From the NCBI GenBank assembly GCA_963727955.1, contig CAVSII010000007.1, positions 124,001-188,000 of the forward strand: a stretch of 64,000 nucleotides of DNA, read 5' to 3'. This DNA comes from Bog-756 sp963727955. GTDB taxonomy: Bacteria; Actinomycetota; Acidimicrobiia; Acidimicrobiales; RAAP-2. The position numbers and the translations under genes are program-made. Below the pieces are notes generated by a model that ran no database searches, was not told where the DNA came from, and saw only the letters and a program-made list of their open reading frames with translations. Positions 60,226 through 64,000 of this stretch are shown in pieces; the stretch's first letter is position 1, and every line of letters starts with the position of its first letter.

Positions 60226-61235
60226 TCGACGACGCCATCGGTGAACTGACCCCGGTCGTCGGCGTGCGGGCCGCATGCCGGGCCCTGGGTGAGAGCCGGG
60301 CCCGCCACTACCGCAGGCACCGAAAGAGCCCTGCCCCGCCGAAGCCCGAGCGGGTGACCACCCCCCAGCCCCGGGCCCTCTCCGAGGTCGAGAGGAAGGA
60401 GATCCGCCGAGTGCTCAACAGCACCGAGCACGTCGACGAGGCCCCGGCCACCGTCTATGCCAAGCTCCTCGACGAGGGCGTCTACCTGGGGTCGGTCGCC
60501 ACCATGTACCGGGTCCTCCGGGAGCACGGTGAGGTGGGCGACCGCAGACGCCATGCCACCCACCCGGCCCGGGTGAAGCCCGAACTTCTGGCCACCCAAC
60601 CCAACCGGGTCTACTCGTGGGATATCACCAAACTGCACGGTCCGGCCAAGTGGACCTACTACTACCTGTACTCGATCATCGACATCTACAGCCGCTACGT
60701 CCCCGGATCGATGCTGGCCCGGGCCGAACGGGCCAGCCTGGCCGAGGCCCTGATGGCCGAGACCATCGAGAAGCAGGGCATTCGAGCCGGCGAGCTCACC
60801 ATCCACTCCGACCGAGGGTCACCGATGATCGCCCAGCCGGTGGCCCACCTGCTGGCTGACCTCGGTGTCACCAAATCCCACAGCCGACCCCACGTCAGCA
60901 ACGACAACCCCTATTCGGAGAGCCACTTCCGGACCCTCAAGTACCGGCCCGACTTCCCGAGGAGCTTCGGGTCCTTCGAGGACGCCCGTGCCCACTGCGA
61001 CCGATTCTTCGCTTGGTATAACGACGACCACCGCCATTCCGGTATCGGGTTCCACACCCCGGCCGACGTCCATTACGGCCGGGCCGTGCGGGTCCGGGAG
61101 CGGCGTGGCCAGGTGCTCACTGCCGCCTACGCCGCTCACCCCGAGCGGTTCGTCCGCAAGGCCCCCACGCCTCCGGAACTACCGACGGTGGCGTGGATCA
61201 ACCGACCCGAGGAGGCAACCACGACGGCACAGTGA
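60222..61235 (+). CDS. IS3-type transposase OrfB (DDE integrase core)
   Basis: 337 residues. The N-terminal HTH_21-like part (VRAACRALGESRARHYRRHR; VATMYRVLREHGEVGDRR) precedes the rve core. Acidic residues are in VYSWDITKLHGP, IHSDRGSPM and NPYSESHFRTLKYRP, giving D-D-E with the expected 35-residue second spacing. The end FAWYNDDHRHSGIGFHTPADVHYGRA is typical. It begins with GTG overlapping the orfA stop. No defect is visible. Confidence 0.92.
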   Translation: MIDDAIGELTPVVGVRAACRALGESRARHYRRHRKSPAPPKPERVTTPQPRALSEVERKEIRRVLNSTEHVDEAPATVYAKLLDEGVYLGSVATMYRVLREHGEVGDRRRHATHPARVKPELLATQPNRVYSWDITKLHGPAKWTYYYLYSIIDIYSRYVPGSMLARAERASLAEALMAETIEKQGIRAGELTIHSDRGSPMIAQPVAHLLADLGVTKSHSRPHVSNDNPYSESHFRTLKYRPDFPRSFGSFEDARAHCDRFFAWYNDDHRHSGIGFHTPADVHYGRAVRVRERRGQVLTAAYAAHPERFVRKAPTPPELPTVAWINRPEEATTTAQ

Positions 61236-61318
61236 TTATCCAAACTTTCTGTCTCTCAAAGGTTGACAGGCGCCGCAATGACATTGGCGGCCGAGTCGGT
61301 CACTCTCATACAACGTTG

Positions 61319-62743
61319 TTAAGTCGAGTGCTGGCCGCAACCAGTGCCCGGCCGAACAACGAGGTTTACCAACGGCGCTGTTGCCCGCAGAGTGAGCACA
61401 GAGGCACAGCGAGGGGACGTGATCGAGGCGCCGTCGGCGGATGCCACGTAACCGTCGGGATAGGTCGTGCGTGGCGTGATCACGTCGGTGTAAATGTCAC
61501 TCGGAAATGGTTTGCCGTCCAGATGATTTGAGATGTAGCTCAGCCTGAACTCCCGCGTGGTGGGATCGAAGCTGTAGGTGACTGGGATACCAGCAACTGC
61601 CAATGGATAGGGACGGGCAAGCGCCTTGAGCGCCGCTGGCGCCTGACTGTTTGTGTCGGCGGTGGATCCGGGCTGACGAGCGATCACTGAGTAATCCCAG
61701 AACAGCCATGGCATCAACGCTGAGTCGAAGCCATCGAGAAACTGATTGATGGCTGGGACGTCCGAGGTGGCCCCAAACTCTGTTACGAGAAGTGCATCAC
61801 CATTAGCCTTTGACAGAGTGATGGCCTTACCCGTCTGGCCCGGAAACTGAGCTACGTAGGGATGAAACGACAACGCGTTAGCCGTCGAACCGTAGGCCGA
61901 GAGTGACGTGTTTCCTTCGTAATCAAAAGTGAGGAAGGGTTCAACAAAAATAAGATGATGCGGATCGACGCCTCGGATGGCTTGGGTGGCCTTCGTGTAG
62001 AACGGATCCAGCAGCTTTTGTTCGAGTTCGGGGCACCCGGAACTAGTCTCGCAGCTCGCATAGCCTGCACCCGGCCATGGTTCGTTCATGATGTCGTAGC
62101 CAAGGATCGACCGGTTCGTCTTGAACGTTCTCGCCAAAGTAACGAGGGCGGCAATGTAGCGCTCCTGGAGGCCAACACCACCAGGTCCCTGCCGGTCCGC
62201 CCAAAAGCTCGCCCACGCTGCCTGTACGGCCGGGCTCTTGTAATACCCGTTGGGGAAAGCGAGTTTCGGATTAGCTGCTCCATGGGTAATGGTGGCCCAC
62301 GCTGGAAACCCGTCTACTCCGGTAACAGGGCCGTACTCGTCCTGGTGCATGTCGAGCAGCACAAAAATGTGATCATGGGACAGTAGGTTGACCATCTGAA
62401 CGATCTGGTGCAGATAGGTGGCATTGATCTTTCCGGGTTTAGGCATCAGGGCACCGAAGATCACGCCCAGACGAACGGCTCGGAACCCGCCCGCCGCCAG
62501 AAACGACGCATCTGCGGAACTGAATCCGTTGAGGGGGTCAAATGGAGGCTGCTTTACGACATAGTTGATCCCGTGCGGTAGGAAGATGCGATTCTGTGAA
62601 TCAGTCAGCCATCGCCCTTGGTGGCCGATGAATCCACTAGGAACCGCAGAAGAGGTCCTATTGGCTGTCGTCGGCGGAGCACTGGTGCAGGCCGAGCAGA
62701 CAACGACTAGGAGCAGGCACAGGAGGATCAGTCGGTGTCGCAT
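61319..62743 (-). CDS. Endoglycoceramidase-like GH5 lipoprotein
   Basis: 474-residue exported glycosidase. The signal with Cys19 in VVVCSAC suggests a lipoprotein. The GH5 barrel starts at HGINYVVKQPPFDPLNGFSSADASFLAAGGFRAVRLGVIFGALMP, with HDHIFVLLDMHQDEYGP, the acid/base Glu221 in GYDIMNEPWPG and the nucleophile Glu322 in LLVTEFGAT. The C-terminal beta domain (VTYSFDPTTREFRLSYISN, then YPDGYVASADGASITS) is the one found in endoglycoceramidases. It would release oligosaccharides from glycosphingolipids or related glycolipids. It lies directly beside the IS3-type element and its base composition is visibly lower in GC than the rest of the window, so acquisition by transfer is plausible. Confidence 0.88.
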   Translation of the reverse strand: MRHRLILLCLLLVVVCSACTSAPPTTANRTSSAVPSGFIGHQGRWLTDSQNRIFLPHGINYVVKQPPFDPLNGFSSADASFLAAGGFRAVRLGVIFGALMPKPGKINATYLHQIVQMVNLLSHDHIFVLLDMHQDEYGPVTGVDGFPAWATITHGAANPKLAFPNGYYKSPAVQAAWASFWADRQGPGGVGLQERYIAALVTLARTFKTNRSILGYDIMNEPWPGAGYASCETSSGCPELEQKLLDPFYTKATQAIRGVDPHHLIFVEPFLTFDYEGNTSLSAYGSTANALSFHPYVAQFPGQTGKAITLSKANGDALLVTEFGATSDVPAINQFLDGFDSALMPWLFWDYSVIARQPGSTADTNSQAPAALKALARPYPLAVAGIPVTYSFDPTTREFRLSYISNHLDGKPFPSDIYTDVITPRTTYPDGYVASADGASITSPRCASVLTLRATAPLVNLVVRPGTGCGQHST

Positions 62744-63472
62744 CTCGCTCTACCTCTCCTTTTTGGTCGAATTGAACTCTGACGCAGTTGTGTCCTCAAA
62801 CTCTGAGCAAGACACGCATTATTCATAGCCGTAGCGAAGAGTTGTTGGGACTTCCGGACTGCTGTATCCCTCCTATGCCGCCACACTGAGAGCGCCCAAC
62901 GCCCCATCCGAGAGTGCTGATCAAGCCAATGGCAAGAGAGCCCGGCCCGAAATGTGCAACGCTCCCCTCGCCTTCGGGCGCGCTCACCTCAAGCACGTGC
63001 AGGCCCGAATACGCGGATCACGTCAATCTCCGCGCCCGCGCCGCGCTGTCGATCAGCAGGCACCGAGGACCTTGGGGTGCCGGATCCAATCCATGAGCCG
63101 GGTCCAATCCCGGAGACCGATCCAGCGCAGCTACCTGGGGATGGTGTTTTCGGCAGCCTTCGCCAAGACTAATCGACTCGCCGCAGGACCCGTCGGACGA
63201 ATATTCGGCACGCACAGGGTCCGAAATATGCCCCACCACGTCCAGGGGATAAGGACCGGGAGCAGCCGGACGGGCGGTCCGACCTTTCCACTTTTCTGAG
63301 CCAGACGAACGAGATAGTGTCGTCATCGGCCGAGAGGCGGCGGATGTTGCATCGCTCAGACAAGAGGCTTTGCGATGCTCATCCCCGGAAATACCCCGTT
63401 GGCTGTGGCGGGCTGGCGATGAGAGACGAGCCAGATGAAGACCAGTTCAGGCGACCCGAAAAGGAGACGTTC
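62744..63472. other. Intergenic stretch without recognisable gene
   Basis: About 730 bases between divergent genes. Short open frames occur on both strands (for example 62952-63299 + and 63018-63326 -), but their proteins are Arg/Pro-rich with no recognisable motif. I see no repeats or RNA gene. Confidence 0.5.
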
Positions 63473-64000
63473 ATGAGCCGTAGGTCCCAGAACCGTAGGT
63501 GGCTGGCGCTCGTTATTGGAGCTGCCGGAGCTGGCGCGCTCCTCGTCCCGTCCATGGCCTCTGCCGCCCCTGTCGGCGCCGGAGGTGGGGGCCTGTTCGG
63601 CCACATTCACGTGTCGGCGAGTGGCGAGAATGCCCGGGTCGCGTCGCCGCAGGCGTTGCCCGCCAACGTGCAGGTCGTCGCCACCGGGCTGAACCAACCC
63701 CGCAAGATCACCGTTGGCCCCGACGGCAACCTGCTCGTAACCGAGGCCGGCACCAATGACGTGCCCGCTGGCTGCAACACTGGTGCTGAACCCGCCTGTG
63801 CCAACCCGTCGGGCGCCATTGCCAGGGTTACGCCCGGTGGCCAGGTCTCGACCGTGGTGAGCGATCTGCCCTCCATCAACAACGGTCCGACCGGCGGGCC
63901 CGGCGCCGCCGGCCCGTCGGGGATCACGGTGGTCAACGGGAAGATCCAATTCCTCATCCAGAACGCGAATATCGATGCGACGACCGGCGACCAAACCTAC
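63473..64000 (+). CDS. ScyD/ScyE-like secreted protein (partial, runs off the right edge)
   Basis: The ATG at 63473 is preceded by AAGGAGA at six bases. The first 31 residues form a signal (RRSQNRRWLALVIGAAGAGALLVPSMASAAP, cleavage after ASA). The mature part reads ALPANVQVVATGLNQPRKITVGPDGNLLVTEAGTND, has two Cys in GCNTGAEPACANPSGAIARVTPGG and then VVSDLPS. This is the pattern of the ScyD/ScyE family, a secreted beta-propeller-like group found in cyanobacterial scytonemin clusters and many actinobacteria. The frame is open for 176 codons to the window end. Confidence 0.8.
   Translation, partial: MSRRSQNRRWLALVIGAAGAGALLVPSMASAAPVGAGGGGLFGHIHVSASGENARVASPQALPANVQVVATGLNQPRKITVGPDGNLLVTEAGTNDVPAGCNTGAEPACANPSGAIARVTPGGQVSTVVSDLPSINNGPTGGPGAAGPSGITVVNGKIQFLIQNANIDATTGDQTY

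Larger units (their letters stand above)
59702..61268 (+). mobile_element. IS3-type insertion sequence
   Basis: Terminal inverted repeats are TGTCAACCTTCAGTGAGGCA (from 59702) and, inward on the other strand, TGTCAACCTTTGAGAGACAG (ending 61268). They enclose orfA and orfB and are separated by about 1.57 kb, the size of an IS3 element. No matching target duplication is seen next to the ends. Inserted within 70 bases of the solo IS481 end. Confidence 0.8.

Noticed and set aside
53541..61268. Prophage downstream of the tRNA
   Set aside because: No capsid, terminase, portal, lysis or integrase gene is visible; only insertion sequences and a secreted protein gene are present.

Overview
The window is 64 kb of high-GC DNA with actinobacterial gene content: TetR regulators, many acyl-CoA dehydrogenases, an F420-type (LLM) oxidoreductase, DUF222-HNH proteins, GTG and TTG starts, and likely leaderless promoters. 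Three large secreted proteins carry the roughly 42-residue 'GYWLVxxDGGIFxFGxA' repeat that is especially common in Acidimicrobiia. My best guess is an uncultured or environmental member of Acidimicrobiia. Several conserved genes are split by single-base shifts, mostly at short homopolymer runs. This looks like residual assembly or read error, so I do not call those genes pseudogenes.

Layout. 0-10 kb: a truncated secreted protein, then a minus-strand run with a sulfatase, a DUF5522 protein, a 14-TM MFS pump, an ABC-2 exporter pair and a KstR-like TetR; next a plus-strand TetR and a cyclase-family hydrolase. 10-17 kb: a CAP-domain/YWLV-repeat lipoprotein, an aldehyde dehydrogenase, a D-aminoacylase-type amidohydrolase and an MscS channel with a Thr-rich membrane partner. 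17-31 kb: an operon-like run (metal-dependent hydrolase, acyl-CoA dehydrogenase pair, LLM oxidoreductase, small membrane protein), an HNH protein, an SDR, an SGNH-fold protein, a YWLV-repeat/CHAP protein, a second acyl-CoA dehydrogenase pair and a divergent FadA6-like thiolase. 31-43 kb: a PAS-GGDEF-EAL protein, a ketoacyl synthase, an SDR, and a block matching mycobacterial steroid ring C/D catabolism (ipdC, ipdB, ipdA, echA20 and a divergent SDR), then an EAL protein. 43-50 kb: three-gene transhydrogenase pntAA-pntAB-pntB, a long FN3/YWLV surface protein and a PIN-TRAM protein. 51-64 kb: a GH18 protein, tRNA-Ala(CGC), and an accessory zone with two IS481-family copies, an IS3-type element, an FG-GAP protein, an endoglycoceramidase-like lipoprotein and the start of a ScyD/ScyE-like secreted protein.

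How the parts fit. The dominant theme is catabolism of steroids or similar polycyclic CoA thioesters. EchA20 opens ring D, IpdAB opens ring C, and the paired acyl-CoA dehydrogenases and thiolase carry out beta-oxidation. A 15-bp palindrome close to CTGAC-N5-GTCAG lies upstream of the aldehyde dehydrogenase, both amidohydrolase transcription units, the divergent dehydrogenase/thiolase promoter and the divergent echA20/SDR promoter. It ties these scattered units into one candidate regulon and does not match the KstR or KstR2 sites I know. This is the most novel signal I see in the window.
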